From Henricia sp. BOLD:AAB3569 (lineage: Eukaryota > Echinodermata > Asteroidea > Spinulosida > Echinasteridae), in NCBI GenBank assembly GCA_037783545.1, contig JBBELK010000998.1, forward strand, positions 248,001 to 312,000: 64,000 nucleotides of DNA. The letters are read 5' to 3'. The position numbers were made by a program, and so were the translations under genes. The notes below the pieces were generated by a model, which saw only the letters and a list, made by a program, of their open reading frames with translations, had not been told where the DNA came from and ran no database searches. This document shows, piece by piece, positions 35,578 to 45,958 of the stretch; the first letter of the stretch is position 1; the number at the start of each line of letters is the position of its first letter.

Positions 35578-38325
35578 ACTAGTAGAGGACCTGGCTTAGA
35601 CATGTATGCACATAATTTAGGAGAGGATAACTCAACTGTTATAGGCTAATATGACCCCAAGGAACAACTTGGGATGTGTGCCAAAATCTCTATCCGGGGC
35701 GAAAAGCCCGAAAACGACCACGCCCTTTTTAAGATGGTCACGCCCCTTTCTTAATCAGTAGTGCTGCTTCCGACATAGTTGTATCTACTGAATTCAACTG
35801 ATATTAGCTAATATGACCCCGAGGAACAACTTGGGATGTGTCCCAAAACCGCTACCGCGGAGAAGTACCCAAAACTGACCACGCCCTTTTAAATGACCAC
35901 GACCTTTATCAGAAGTGCTACCTCTGACATATCTATACATGTATCTACTGAACTTGACTGATATAAGCTAATTTGAACCCGAGGAACAACTTGGGATTCG
36001 TGCCAAATTTACTATCGATAGAAAAGTATCCGGAAATGACCACACCCTTTTAAACGACCACGCCCCATATTATCAGAAGTGCTATTTCCGACATAGCCAA
36101 ACTAATGAACTCAGCTGATAAGGGCTAATTTGAGCCCTAGGAATAACTTGAGATATGTGTCAAAATCGCCACCTAGAGAGTAGTTCCCACAAATGACCAC
36201 GCCCTTTTAAAAATGACCACGCCCCTTATTTAAATTGCTACTTCCGACATCGGTGTATCTACTCTAGAGCAAGCTAATTTGATCCCAGGGAACAACTTCG
36301 GATTTGTGCCAAATTCCCTATCCGGGATAAGTACCCAAAAATGACCACGTCCTTTTAAATGACCACACCACCTCTTATCAGAAGTGCTACATGTACTTTT
36401 AATTTTGCTTTATCTACCGAAATCAACAGATATAAGATAATATGACCACGAGGAACAACATGGGATGTATGCCAAAATCCTGGGGGAAAAGTACCCAAAA
36501 ATGAACACGCCCTTTTTTTCGTCAGAAGCGCATTACTTCCGACATAGTTGTATTTACTGAATGCAACTGATGTAAGCTAATTTGACCCCGAGGAACAATT
36601 TGGTGTGTGTGCCATATTCGCTGTTAGGGGAGAAGTACCCCAAAACGACAACATTCCTCTTTTTCTTTTCATCAGCAGTGCTACTTCCGACATAGCTGTA
36701 TCTTCAAAACTGTTACAGCTGGGTATCTGGGTGTTTAGTGGGTCATATAGAAGAGTTTCAAATTTATATTTTGATAATTAGAGAAAAATTGCCAAAAATG
36801 TTATCCATTACCATATATACTACCCCTTACTACCTACATATATATAAATTGCCAAATATTTATTAACGTAAGCGTTCCATGCTTAAATTGTACGAATGTC
36901 TATTTCTTATTCTATAGTGCACTCACACAGGAGTAAATCGTGTTATGAATTCCGTCTTAATGACATTATAGCATTTTTTTTAGGGGTGGGTAGGCAATGC
37001 ACCCTATCAGCAGTATGGATTAACACGAATAGCTAGATTTTTAAATACATGTAATGTGCACCAAGCTATAGTGAGTAGATTGTTTCTTTTGAATAATTTT
37101 CACCTTTTAACTACATGTACTTTGAACAAGGTGAAGCACAAGGAGCAGTGAGAGCGACCTCACCCTAAAAAGAAACAGTTATACCATCATCAGATTGCTA
37201 CACAAAGTCAAGAGTAAATTTTGCTCTGCCATCAAATACCGCTATATTTCTCTCCAAAGCAAAGACTTTGCCCTCTAATACACGGTACAGATCTAATTTC
37301 TATCAAAATATAAATTTAAAACTCTTCTATGATCCCCTAAACATTATGAACATTCCGAACATTTTGAGCAACCCAGAAAATACAACTATGTCAGAAGTAC
37401 ATTTCTGATAAGAAGTGGGTGTGGTCATTTTCTGGTACTTCTCCCCGGATAGCGAATTTGGCACACATCCCACATTGTTTCTCAGAGTTAAATTAGCTTA
37501 CATCAGTTAAGTTCAGTAGTATATCTATGATGGATACAGCATTTCTGATAAGAAGGGGCGTGGTCATTTCCTGGATAGCGAATTTGGCACAAATCCTAAG
37601 TTGTTCCTTGGGGTCAAATTATATTGTATCAGTCGAGTTCAGTAGATACAGCGATGTCGAAAGTAGCACTTTAAATGTGGGGCGTGGTCATTTTAAAAAG
37701 GGCGTGGTCATTTTCGGGAACTTCTCCCTAAGTGGCGATATTGACACACATCCCAAGTTATTCCTCGGGGTCAAATTAGCTGATCAGTTGAGTTCAGTAG
37801 TTTAGCTATGTCGGAAATATCACTTCTGATAAGGTGGGGCGTGGTCATTTAAAAGGGTGTGGTCATTTCTGTGTACTTTTCCATCGATAGTAAATTTGGC
37901 ACAAAAAGTTGTTCCTCGGGGTCAAATTAGCTTATATCAGTCAAGTTCAGTAGATACATGTACAGATATGTCGGAAGTAGCACTTCTGATGAAGGTCGTG
38001 GTCATTTAAAAGGGCGTGGTCAGTTTTGGGTACTTCTCCCCAGGTAGAGATTTTGGGACATATCCCAAGTTGTTCCTCGGGGTCATATTAGCTCATATCG
38101 GTTGAATTCAGTAGATACAACTATGTCGAAAGCAGCACTTCTGATGAAGAAAGGGGCGTGACCATCTTAAAAAGGGCGTGGTCATTTTCGGATATTTCGC
38201 CCCGGATAGCGAATTTGGCACACATCCCACGTTGTTCCTTGGGGTCAAATTAGCCTAGATCAGTTGAGAAATCCTCTCCTAAATTATGTGCATACATGTC
38301 TAAGCCAGGTCCTAGACTACACTAC
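35578..38325. mobile_element. 2.7-kb foldback built from ~155-bp tandem units
   Basis: AGGACCTGGCTTAGACATGT at 35,584 is inverted at the right end (38,320), with acataatttaggagagg beside it. The left arm has about seven units of ~155 bp with gaccccgaggaacaacttgg, tgaccacgcccttttaaa and gacatagttgtatctactga. The right arm has about six in reverse complement. The centre (36,750-37,330) also pairs (tcaaatttatattttgata and inverse). No ORF. Confidence 0.85.
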
Positions 38326-38344
38326 ACATTGGCCACAATAGACC

Positions 38345-38475
38345 GTTACTATCGATTAGCCGCTATTTCGTGGGGCAGTTTTTGTTCCTTGAGGACATGC
38401 ATATTGTGCTTCCATTGTTGAACGGTTTAAGTAACAAAAGGTGCCCCACGAAATGACGGCTATTCGATAGATACG
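38345..38475. mobile_element. ~130-bp TIR element
   Basis: CTATCGATTAGCCGCTATTT at 38,346 is matched by the inverse ending cgatagata near 38,473; cgtggggca/tgccccacg completes the ~30-bp arms. The PAT/Ngaro element begins immediately after it, at 38,476. Confidence 0.7.
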
Positions 38476-38616
38476 TTTCTTCCTTCATGCTTACGTCAGA
38501 AAATTCATTTCTTTTCTAATTCTCCCTCATCAACAAAAGATGAAATGCACGATGTAATAAAAACGCAAAACACGAGTTGTTCCATGGTGTACAGCTGGTG
38601 TGGTCGTGAGTAAATC
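38476..38616 (-). repeat. Split direct repeat B2 (141 bp, element 3' end)
   Basis: tttcttccttcatgcttacg through tggtcgtgagtaaatc; about 97% identical to B1 at 40,170-40,310 in the same orientation. Confidence 0.92.
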
Positions 38617-38721
38617 TGGCTGTAATTTATTTTCCACTTAATCTTTATTTAGAATTCATTAAGGCTTTTCGATTAGGTAAATTAAATACAAAATATTCGG
38701 AATTGGTTCTTAAAGGCAAAA

Positions 38722-39767
38722 TTAAATTCCGACCGACTTGGAGGGAAGGAGAGACGAAGTTTCGTCAAACTTAAAATAAGCATTTCTGGCGCTTTCCGTT
38801 TTCCATCTACCTTGCTTCGATATTAACAGAGGTGGAACCTGGGCATTAAATGCTGCGCTGGCCCCACCTGATATCAAACTATGCAGGCCATACAAAGACA
38901 AATTTGACACATGTGGTTTAAGGGATTCCAAAACAATCTCTCTCGTACGCGTGTAACTCAAAGGATGAATTGTGGGAATCAGGCCTTTACTGCATCTTGT
39001 AAATCTACGAATTAATGGCAATTCACAATCAATAGGGTCGCCAAGTGCGGAAAAATACCGCTCTGCGACGGCTACTGGACAGGTATCTTTAAATGTTCTG
39101 GCTATCACAACGTCAGCGCCGTTGCGAAATTGATCGGTTTTTGAAGATTTGAGATGAATGGTGAGCCTATTGGGCGTAATGATACAGTCTTTACGTGTAA
39201 TCTTGCTTAGGTCGTTGAATCTAAGAAAACCCGCGTATGACGCAAAGCATATAAACAAAATGCGTAGATCGGCCAGATCGGCGGATGAGTGTCCATGGGC
39301 CACAAAGAGTTTTTTTTCATGATGTCCGGCGTTATTGGCTCTTTCCTATGTGTGGGCGTGGCGTTCATGCGTCTGAAGCCCTGAAGTGCCGTCTTCGCCA
39401 TGGGAGTGTCGGTGGGTGACGGCAAGTTCGACAAGGAATGAATCCACTTGATGGGGGCTGCTGCGGACTCGGCGGTGGATTTTTGGCCCGTTGTGGCGAG
39501 GTGGGTGACGTATAGGCAAAAATGCAGGGAGCTGACCGGGAATACAGTTACGTCATGATGAGAAGATGCCCAAGCTTCCCATCGTGCCCATGTAGCCATG
39601 TACTTCTTGGTAGTGGAAGTAGCTTTCGCCGACATCAAGAGGGCGGGTAGTTTGGTAAATGCTAAGACTTTCAGCGACGGGTCGGTGATGGATTTGGAAA
39701 AGTTGTCCCATATTTCTGTTGAGACAAACGCAAAAAACAACCAAACAGTACAACTCTCTAGACACAA
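38722..39767 (-). pseudogene. Tyrosine recombinase of the PAT/Ngaro element, frameshifted
   Basis: The N-terminal SAM-like DNA-binding domain (ATSTTKKYMATWARWEAW) is read in one frame from 39,767 and the catalytic domain in another down to the stop at 38,722. The change is at an A8 run (plus T8 at 39,310-39,317), one base too long. The catalytic domain shows FLRFNDLSKI (box I Arg), then LHSLISGGASAA, where tyrosine recombinases have HxLR, so the second Arg is Ile here, and GRWKTESARNAYF with the nucleophile Tyr. Both the frameshift and the missing Arg argue against activity. Its place between A2 and B2, not before B1, is notable. Confidence 0.85.
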
Positions 39768-39878
39768 AAGACGTCATTCAGTATAAAGTCATTCATATTT
39801 GAAACTGTATATTCCTCAAGCAACCACAATTCGTAACTGTTGTGCTGTAAATAACGTATGGTCTTCAATTCAGTGTCG

Positions 39879-39960
39879 AGCGCCTACGGTGGCCACGAAA
39901 AACCCCGCGTGGGGGAAACGTGGGTGCATCCAGGGCGCCCGGCGGGGGTGCACTCCCCGG
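39879..39960. repeat. Structured repeat, copy 2 (pairs with 10,372-10,471)
   Basis: Between recombinase start and repeat A2. Shares GGCCACGAAAAACC, GGAAACGTGGGTGCATCC-like and GGTGCACTCCCC blocks with the intron 1 copy. Intervening hairpins are CCCC-GCGT-GGGG and GGGCGCCC here. Confidence 0.5.
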
Positions 39961-40010
39961 GACTGAATCGAAGGACCAATGCGATGCTAGGGAGTTAGGG
40001 ATTGGGCGGG

Positions 40011-40169
40011 ATTCTGTACAGCAAGATCGACTGCTTGACCGAGAGTGAGCTAAAAAGCCCATACGTGGCTTTATATGTGTCACGCAGTTATGCAAGTGAA
40101 CAATAAAGCATTGTCCTGAATGGTACAATGCACGAACATATGTCGTGCGAATACGAAAAGAAATTTCAC
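40011..40169 (-). repeat. Split direct repeat A2 (159 bp, internal)
   Basis: attctgtacagcaagatcga through agaaatttcac; nearly identical to A1 at 48,366-48,524. It abuts B1 directly. Confidence 0.92.
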
Positions 40170-40310
40170 TTTCTTCCTTCATGCTTACATCAGAAAATGC
40201 ATTTCTTTTCTAATTCTCCCTCATCAACAAAAGATGAAATGCACGATGTAATAAAAACGCAAAACACGAGTTGTTCCATGGTGTACAGCTGGTGTGGTCG
40301 TAAGTAAATC
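40170..40310 (-). repeat. Split direct repeat B1 (141 bp, internal)
   Basis: Copy of B2; starts on the base after A2 ends, recreating the circular junction of the element. Confidence 0.92.
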
Positions 40311-40456
40311 CGAGAACGCCAAAGAAAGCAAAATGGGGTAATTAAGTACGTAAGGATCGAAAAGCCGATAGGATGACTAAAGTGCAAATATTATGCACTT
40401 GACCGAAAGCAATAAAATATAATTTAAATATGTCATAAAACAGACTAGGGTTTGGG

Positions 40457-40696
40457 GCCGCAAATCGGCTGCGATTCCGAGCCGCAAATCGGCTGCGATT
40501 CCGAGCCGCAAATCGGCTGCGATTCCGAGGGTTTGGGGCCGCAAATCGGCTGCGATTCGGAGCCGCAAATCGGCTGCGATTCCGAGCCGCAAATCGGCTG
40601 CGATTCCGAGCCGCAAATCGGCTGCGATTCCGAGCCGCAAATCGGCTGCGATTCCGAGCCGCAAATCGGCTGCGATTCCGAGCCGCAAATCGGCTG
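40457..40696. repeat. 24-bp minisatellite inside the PAT/Ngaro element
   Basis: About ten tandem copies of GCCGCAAATCGGCTGCGATT plus ccga, with one spacer variant (gggtttgggg) at two places. The repeat is free of stops, so frames stay open on both strands; these are artefacts. Diverged units continue to about 40,765. Confidence 0.92.
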
Positions 40697-40931
40697 GTAA
40701 TATTGAGCTACAAGCCGGCTGCAATTTGAGCCGCAATATATATAACCGATTAGCCGCAAGCCGGCCAATTATTAAGAAACGGATTTCCGTCTTGAACATT
40801 ATGCGAGCTCGAAAAATTGCCAAGACAAGACAAGTTATGCTTAAAAGAAAATGATCACTGGCAAATTGCAAAGTACATAATTGTTGCACTATGCTGCCTA
40901 TAAACGGAAATACATGTAGGTGGCAATAACA

Positions 40932-41250
40932 TTAAGATCGAATACAATCCCTGCAATAACCGAGATTGGATGAACAAAAACCTTTGTTCGATGTTCTGAG
41001 AGGAACGGTGTGGTCTAATCTTAACGCCAAAGACAAAAAGTTTGGTGTGGCGTTAAACGACGAGTGTGGGGCAAGAGGAGATGGGATAAAGGAAATGTTT
41101 AGCAACCGCCAATCAATGATGCCGTCTGGGCATAGTGAAGGCCAGAAATAAGCCGACGTCCACTTTGGTACAATAAGAGTACCTTTAGCATTACAGATTT
41201 TCAAATATCTTAATGCGTGGACGATAAGGGCAATGGGAGGACATAGATAA
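40932..41250 (-). pseudogene. RNase H-downstream domain, continuation of the interrupted ORF
   Basis: The minus-strand frame resumes in phase right beyond the DIRS left end with YLCPPIALIVHALRYLK and runs to a stop near 40,932. The PP-I-hydrophobic opening is the usual sequence after RNase H in these elements (compare VFPPFNLL in the DIRS and VFPPFVLI in the right-hand Ngaro). It shows that the insertion removed no coding bases beyond the few ambiguous AATTAT bases at the junction. Confidence 0.85.
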
Positions 41251-41404
41251 TTATATTTCGTCATTGTCGTCAAGACTCACGCTGTATATTGTCCCCGTAG
41301 CACGGTTTGCTCCACCCTTTGAAGAAAATGGTATAGTCCTCTTTTTGTTAGGAATTCCGTTCTAGCACATATAAGCGCGCCATGTTCACTCAACTGTGTC
41401 TTTG
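41250..41404. repeat. DIRS left inverted terminal repeat
   Basis: gctgtatattgtccccgtag through ccatgttcactcaactgtgt is the inverse of 45,761-45,893. The outermost ~30 bases (atttcgtcattgtcgtcaag) are unique to this side and are complemented at 45,576-45,610. Confidence 0.92.
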
Positions 41405-41492
41405 TTTTCTGTGGTTCGGTTTGCTCATACGTGTTATTCGCACCCTCTTGGATATTACGCCTACTACAACGAAACCTGGATTTATACTAAAT

Positions 41493-42811
41493 ATGTCTTC
41501 GAAAAAGTCGAAAAGCACCGTATCTGCGACATTGGCTGCGCCTCCACCTGATGCAGAAAGGATGAATTCTGAAAGCTCGCAGGTTTTTACCTCACCATGG
41601 GTAAAACCTCGACAGGAAAGCGAGCAGGAACTAAGGTCACCACGCCTTGTTCCTTTTCCTGTGGCGACGGAACCGGTGTCACTGGCTCCACCACGTTACC
41701 ACACGGCAGCTACCGGCACAACCCTCACCACGGGGTTTGCCAATATTGCCTCCACCTCACCATGGGTTCAGGAACACATTCCTACGGCAACTACATATGC
41801 AGCGGCACCTAGTATGGCGGGCGTGCCTCAAACCAGCCAGCACTCTGCATACCTCCCTCAGCAACAGCCCTTTGCTTTCAACCCATTCTTTGCTCAACAA
41901 TGGATACCTTATCCACACTTCACTGCGCCTCAGACATCTCAGACGCCGGCCTTTGTTCGTGAACCAACGCGTTCTTTTGAACACTACGTGCACGATGCAG
42001 AATCTGTCCTTGCCGACGAGACAATGTCTACTCAAGCGGATGATTTTTTTCGCAATCCATACCACAAGGATACCGGCTCAGCTGTATCAGATAAAGTTTC
42101 ATCATGGTGGAAGGAATTGCGCACCATACCAATAAGCTCTCACACGACGATGTGAAAGACGAGTTACAGCCTTACCTTGTTCCGACATCGCAGGAACATT
42201 TATTTCGTGCACCGGAGCTGCCGCCCCAGGTCAAGTCTACTTTCAAGGATATACGCTCATCGTTGGTTACACAGGATGACCGTCTTCGCGATGCGCACAA
42301 TCAAGTTCTGCGTTCGGCGATGCCCCTTGTGCAATTGTTCAATGCCATTGCGGATCCAACTACGCCGGATGAGATCGACAAGTCCTTAGTGTTGGACCAT
42401 GTTTCTTCGGCTCTTATCCTACTCGGCTCGGCAAGTCATGGAGTAGCGCTTACTCGTCAACGAGCTTTTGATGAGTTACTCGACAAAAAATTCGAATCCA
42501 TCAAGAAAAACTCTCCTACAGCTGATTGTTTGTTTGGTGGATCTATCCTCAAAGACATCGAGGACGCTGAAAAGGCAAGTAAACTGGCATCGAAGGTGAC
42601 TAAGAGTCATCTAACTCTTACCAGAACTAACCGCTGGTCTCCATATGCCGCTGCATTATCTCGTCGAGGTCGAAACCAACGATCATTTCGCAGCAAATAC
42701 CCTTTTCGGCAAAACATTCGACAGCCAAGCTTCAGTAGTAGCTACAGGAAACAAACAAGCACTCGGCCCTGGCCCTCCGACCGTTCTAACGACGGAACTC
42801 CAAAAAAGTAA
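41493..42811 (+). pseudogene. DIRS gag-like ORF with one frameshift
   Basis: The first part (MSSKKSKSTVSATLAAP, Pro/Thr/Gln-rich) is open to 42,155; the conserved part (LSHDDVKDELQPYLVP, PPQVKSTFKDIRSSL, DHVSSALILLGSASH) continues in another frame from about 42,110 to 42,811, ending in a basic Arg/Ser-rich tail. A shift of one frame between about 42,110 and 42,150 is needed. No CCHC zinc knuckle is visible, which is usual for DIRS-1-type Gag. An in-frame ATG at 41,382 would add 37 residues that lie in the terminal repeat. Confidence 0.75.
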
Positions 42812-42885
42812 GCGAGATCCCGTCTGCAGGATGTCTCAGGTTCTTCCTTTCTCGCTGGAATCTGCTGACGCAAGACAGATGTATT

Positions 42886-43545
42886 TTGCAGGCCGTGGAA
42901 GGTTACACAATTTCCTTCTTTCGACCGCCAACTCAACTCCAACTTCCTGTAGCTCGTGTATATACAGCGGCCGAGGAGGCCATTCTTTCACAAGAAGTGA
43001 ACAATTTGATTTCCAAAGGGGCAATTCGCCCAGTTCAACCCAAGAAGGACCAATTTATTTCAACAATCTTTCTAGTACCGAAGAAAACAGGAGATCTTCG
43101 TCCTATTATAAACCTAAAACCTCTGAACAAGTTTGTGATTTACGAACACTTCAAGATGGAAGGTATTTCCTCAGTAAAAAACCTTCTGCAGAAAAACGAT
43201 TTTTTATGTTCCATCGATCAGAAGGACGCGTACTTCACGATTCCCGTACACAGCGATCACCACAAGTACTTAAGTTTCCAGTGGAAAGATCAGCTGTACC
43301 AGTTTGTATGCCTACCGTTCGGCCTCTCCAGTGCTCCTCGAACATTTACAAAAGTTCTCAAGCCGGTGGCCACACACCTACGTCAGCAGGGAGTCCGTTG
43401 TGTGTTCTACCTGGACGACATCCTGATTATGGGAACATCATCAGAGGAATGCACAACAAATGTGAACCTATCACTGAAACTTTTGCAAGAACTCGGGTTC
43501 CTCATCAATTGGGAAAAGTCGTACCTTGTCCCAGCTCAAAACATT
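42886..43545 (+). pseudogene. DIRS reverse transcriptase, 3' part deleted
   Basis: Conserved blocks in order: VNNLISKGAIRPV, FLVPKKTGDLRPIINLKPLN, FLCSIDQKDAYFTIPV with the first catalytic Asp, LPFGLSSAPRTFTK, and VFYLDDILIMG with the catalytic Asp pair. The frame runs to INWEKSYLVPAQNI and is then lost: the block that normally follows in this family (an LGF-type strand and about 20-25 residues) is missing, and the RNase H frame starts in a different phase at about 43,540. The sequence there (ccagctcaaaacattgtccc) looks like a deletion joint. Confidence 0.88.
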
Positions 43546-45570
43546 GTCCCAGCAACGTCCCAGCATGGCAACAGTACGGGAGTTGGCAAGTCTAATCGGT
43601 CAGTTGTCGGCCACTATCCTCGCTGTTCTTCCAGCTCCACTGTTTTACCGCAGCTTACAGCAGGACAAGATCACAGCCCTGCGGTTGGAGAACTCTTACG
43701 AGACCACGCTTGCGATCTCACCCGAAGCTCGACACGAGTTGGAATGTTGGGTTTCATGCCTACAGAGATGGAACGGAAGGTCTTTTCTGAAATCCGATCC
43801 GGACATAGTAATCCAGACAGACGCGTCCCTACAGGGATGGGGCGCGTGTACAAGTCAACAGCACACAGGAGGCCGTTGGACCGCACAGGAATCGAAACAT
43901 CACATCAACCATCTGGAACTCTTGGCGGCAATGTTCGGACTCCAATCTCTGATTCGCCAATCCAACATTCACGTGTGTCTACAAACAGACAGTTCAACAG
44001 CTCTAGCATATCTACAACACAAGGGCGGCACTCGATGTCCACAGCTGTCGGAATTAGCAGTCCAGATTTGGCTGTGGTGTCTGGAACGGGAAATCACTCT
44101 CACGACAGAATTTCTTCCCGGGTCAACCAATGTAACAGCAGACGCTCTTTCGAGAGTATTCAACGACCACACGGAGTGGCAACTCAATCCTCAGTTATTC
44201 AATCTACTCACAGAGAAGTTGAATTACCATCCACGAGTCGATCTCTTTGCATCACGACTCAACCGTCAGTTACCAGTCTATGTTGCTTGGCATCCGGATC
44301 CGCATGCCTGGCACATCGACGCGTTCACCATCAATTGGAAATCCCTCCGAGCGTATGTGTTCCCACCTTTCAATCTTCTGTCACGCTGCGTTCAAAAGAT
44401 CCGCCAAGACTCGGCGATGGTTCTTCTAGTGGCTCCAATCTGGATGGGTCAACCGTGGTTTCCTTGCTTACTGGATCTCGCCATCCGGCGTCCAGTTGCT
44501 CTTCCCCAGCGAGCCGATATGTTGCGCCTTGTTCACAACAATCAAAGGCATCCCCTCGGGAGAAAACTTCGTCTAGCCGCTTGGCTGTTATCAGGAGATC
44601 CCTGTCTGCGCGAGGATTTTCAAAGAACGTGTCCGATATTATTCTCCAGTCATGGCGGCCTAGCACAACCAAACAGTTTGTCGTCATGGCAGCGATGGCA
44701 TAGCTGGTGTGTTGAGAGGAAGATTGATTCTGTTCGAGCTCCTCTAAATGAAATCTTGGATTTTCTCAGTCATCTGTTTGATGAAGGTCTGCTTTATCGG
44801 ACCTTGAATGTTTACAGATCAGCAATTTCGTCAGCTCATGATCTAGTTGATGGTCTTCCAGTGGGCAAACACCCCATCATGACCCGCTTCTTCAAGGGTA
44901 TTTTCAACTTGAGAAAACCTAAACCAAGATATTCCACAACATGGGACGTTTCCAAGGTCTTGTGTTACTTCAGACAACTACCTGACAACAAAAATCTGAC
45001 TTTACGGCAACTGACATTGAAACTTGCAATGCTTGTGGCATTAGTTACGGCAGGTAGATGCTCTTCTTTGACATCACTAGATCTACGCTACATGAGGAAA
45101 ACTCAAACAAGCTGCGTGTTTACACCAACAAAACCATCTAAAACAACAACTGCATATTCTACGACTAAAGACATACACCTAGTGGCGTTCCAAAATGATC
45201 GCAAATTGTGTGTTAAAGATGCTCTGGATGAATACCTTCGCCGTACAGAGCCTCTTCGTAGTCACAACGACTGCAGATCTACAGAACTGTTCTTGTCGTT
45301 CATAAAGCCACATCGCCCGGTTGTGTCATCCACAATCGCGAGATGGTTGAGGTCTGTGATGACTTGTGCGGGCATAGACACCACGATATTCCTAGCACAT
45401 TCCACACGAGGTGCCTCTATACATCAACAGCCGCCAGAGCCGGTGTGCCGACTGCCGTTATTCTGCAATCGGCCAATTGGGCATCAGAAGACACCTTTTC
45501 GAAGTTCTACAAGAGAGATCTTCATACATCAGCAGAATTTAGCTCAGCAGTGTTGGCGTCGACATAGCTT
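43545..45570 (+). pseudogene. DIRS RNase H and tyrosine recombinase
   Basis: RNase H acidic residues are seen in IVIQTDASLQGWG, HLELLAAM, LQTDSSTALAYL and TADALSRV. VDLFASRLNRQLP and VFPPFNLL follow, the usual linker of DIRS pol. The tyrosine recombinase starts at about 44,690 (SWQRWHSWCVERKI) with RAPLNEILDFLSHL, VTAGRCSSLTSLDLRYM (box I Arg) and LAHSTRGAS (His-x-x-Arg). Just after, near 45,415, the frame shifts: the true ending, TSTAARAGVPTAVILQSANW and FSKFYKRDLHTS with the nucleophile Tyr, is in another frame and ends near 45,570. The catalytic residues themselves are all preserved. Confidence 0.88.
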
Positions 45571-45575
45571 TAACG

Positions 45576-45687
45576 TATACAGCGTGAGTCTTGACGACAA
45601 TGACGAAATATAATTCAAAATTATGTAAAGGTACTTACCTGCAATATAATTGGAATTATATGAGTTATTGGAGGAGAGAATCACGCT
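45576..45687. repeat. DIRS internal complementary region
   Basis: First half (tatacagcgtgagtcttgac) is the complement of the outer left end, second half (ttacctgcaatataattgga) of the outer right end, joined at aatt. In DIRS-1 this region is known to template the ends when the circular intermediate is made. Confidence 0.9.
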
Positions 45688-45760
45688 CCCTCCCTGTGTC
45701 AACTTTATAGTTACTTCCCGCCCACGTGATTCGACGCCTCCACTGTAAGACTACTTTAAA

Positions 45761-45958
45761 CAAGACACAGTTGAGTGAACATGGCGCGCTTATATGTGCT
45801 AGAACGGAATTCCTAACAAAAAGAGGACTATACCATTTTCTTCAAAGGGTGGAGCAAACCGTGCTACGGGGACAATATACAGCGTGATTCTCTCCTCCAA
45901 TAACTCATATAATTCCAATTATATTGCAGGTAAGTACCTTTACATAATTTTGAATTAT
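45761..45958. repeat. DIRS right inverted terminal repeat
   Basis: Inverse of the left repeat, with a right-specific extension of about 65 bp (gattctctcctccaataact to ttttgaattat) that is complemented within 45,611-45,687. Confidence 0.92.

Larger units (their letters stand above)
41250..45958 (+). mobile_element. DIRS element inserted in the PAT/Ngaro RNase H ORF
   Basis: A 4.7-kb element with gag, RT-RNase H and tyrosine recombinase on the + strand, inverted terminal repeats (41,250-41,404 and 45,761-45,958) and an internal complementary region (45,576-45,687). This is the architecture of DIRS-1-type retrotransposons, which integrate by tyrosine recombinase and make no target duplication. 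Both edges carry AATTAT-like bases, so the border is ambiguous by about six bases. Gag, RT and recombinase frames are each broken, so it is not autonomous now, though its ends are well preserved. Confidence 0.92.

Noticed and set aside
40377-40889. Tandem-repeat protein of about 170 residues
   Set aside because: The 24-bp unit is open in several frames on both strands and sits between pol and B1 of a retroelement; no independent sign of coding.
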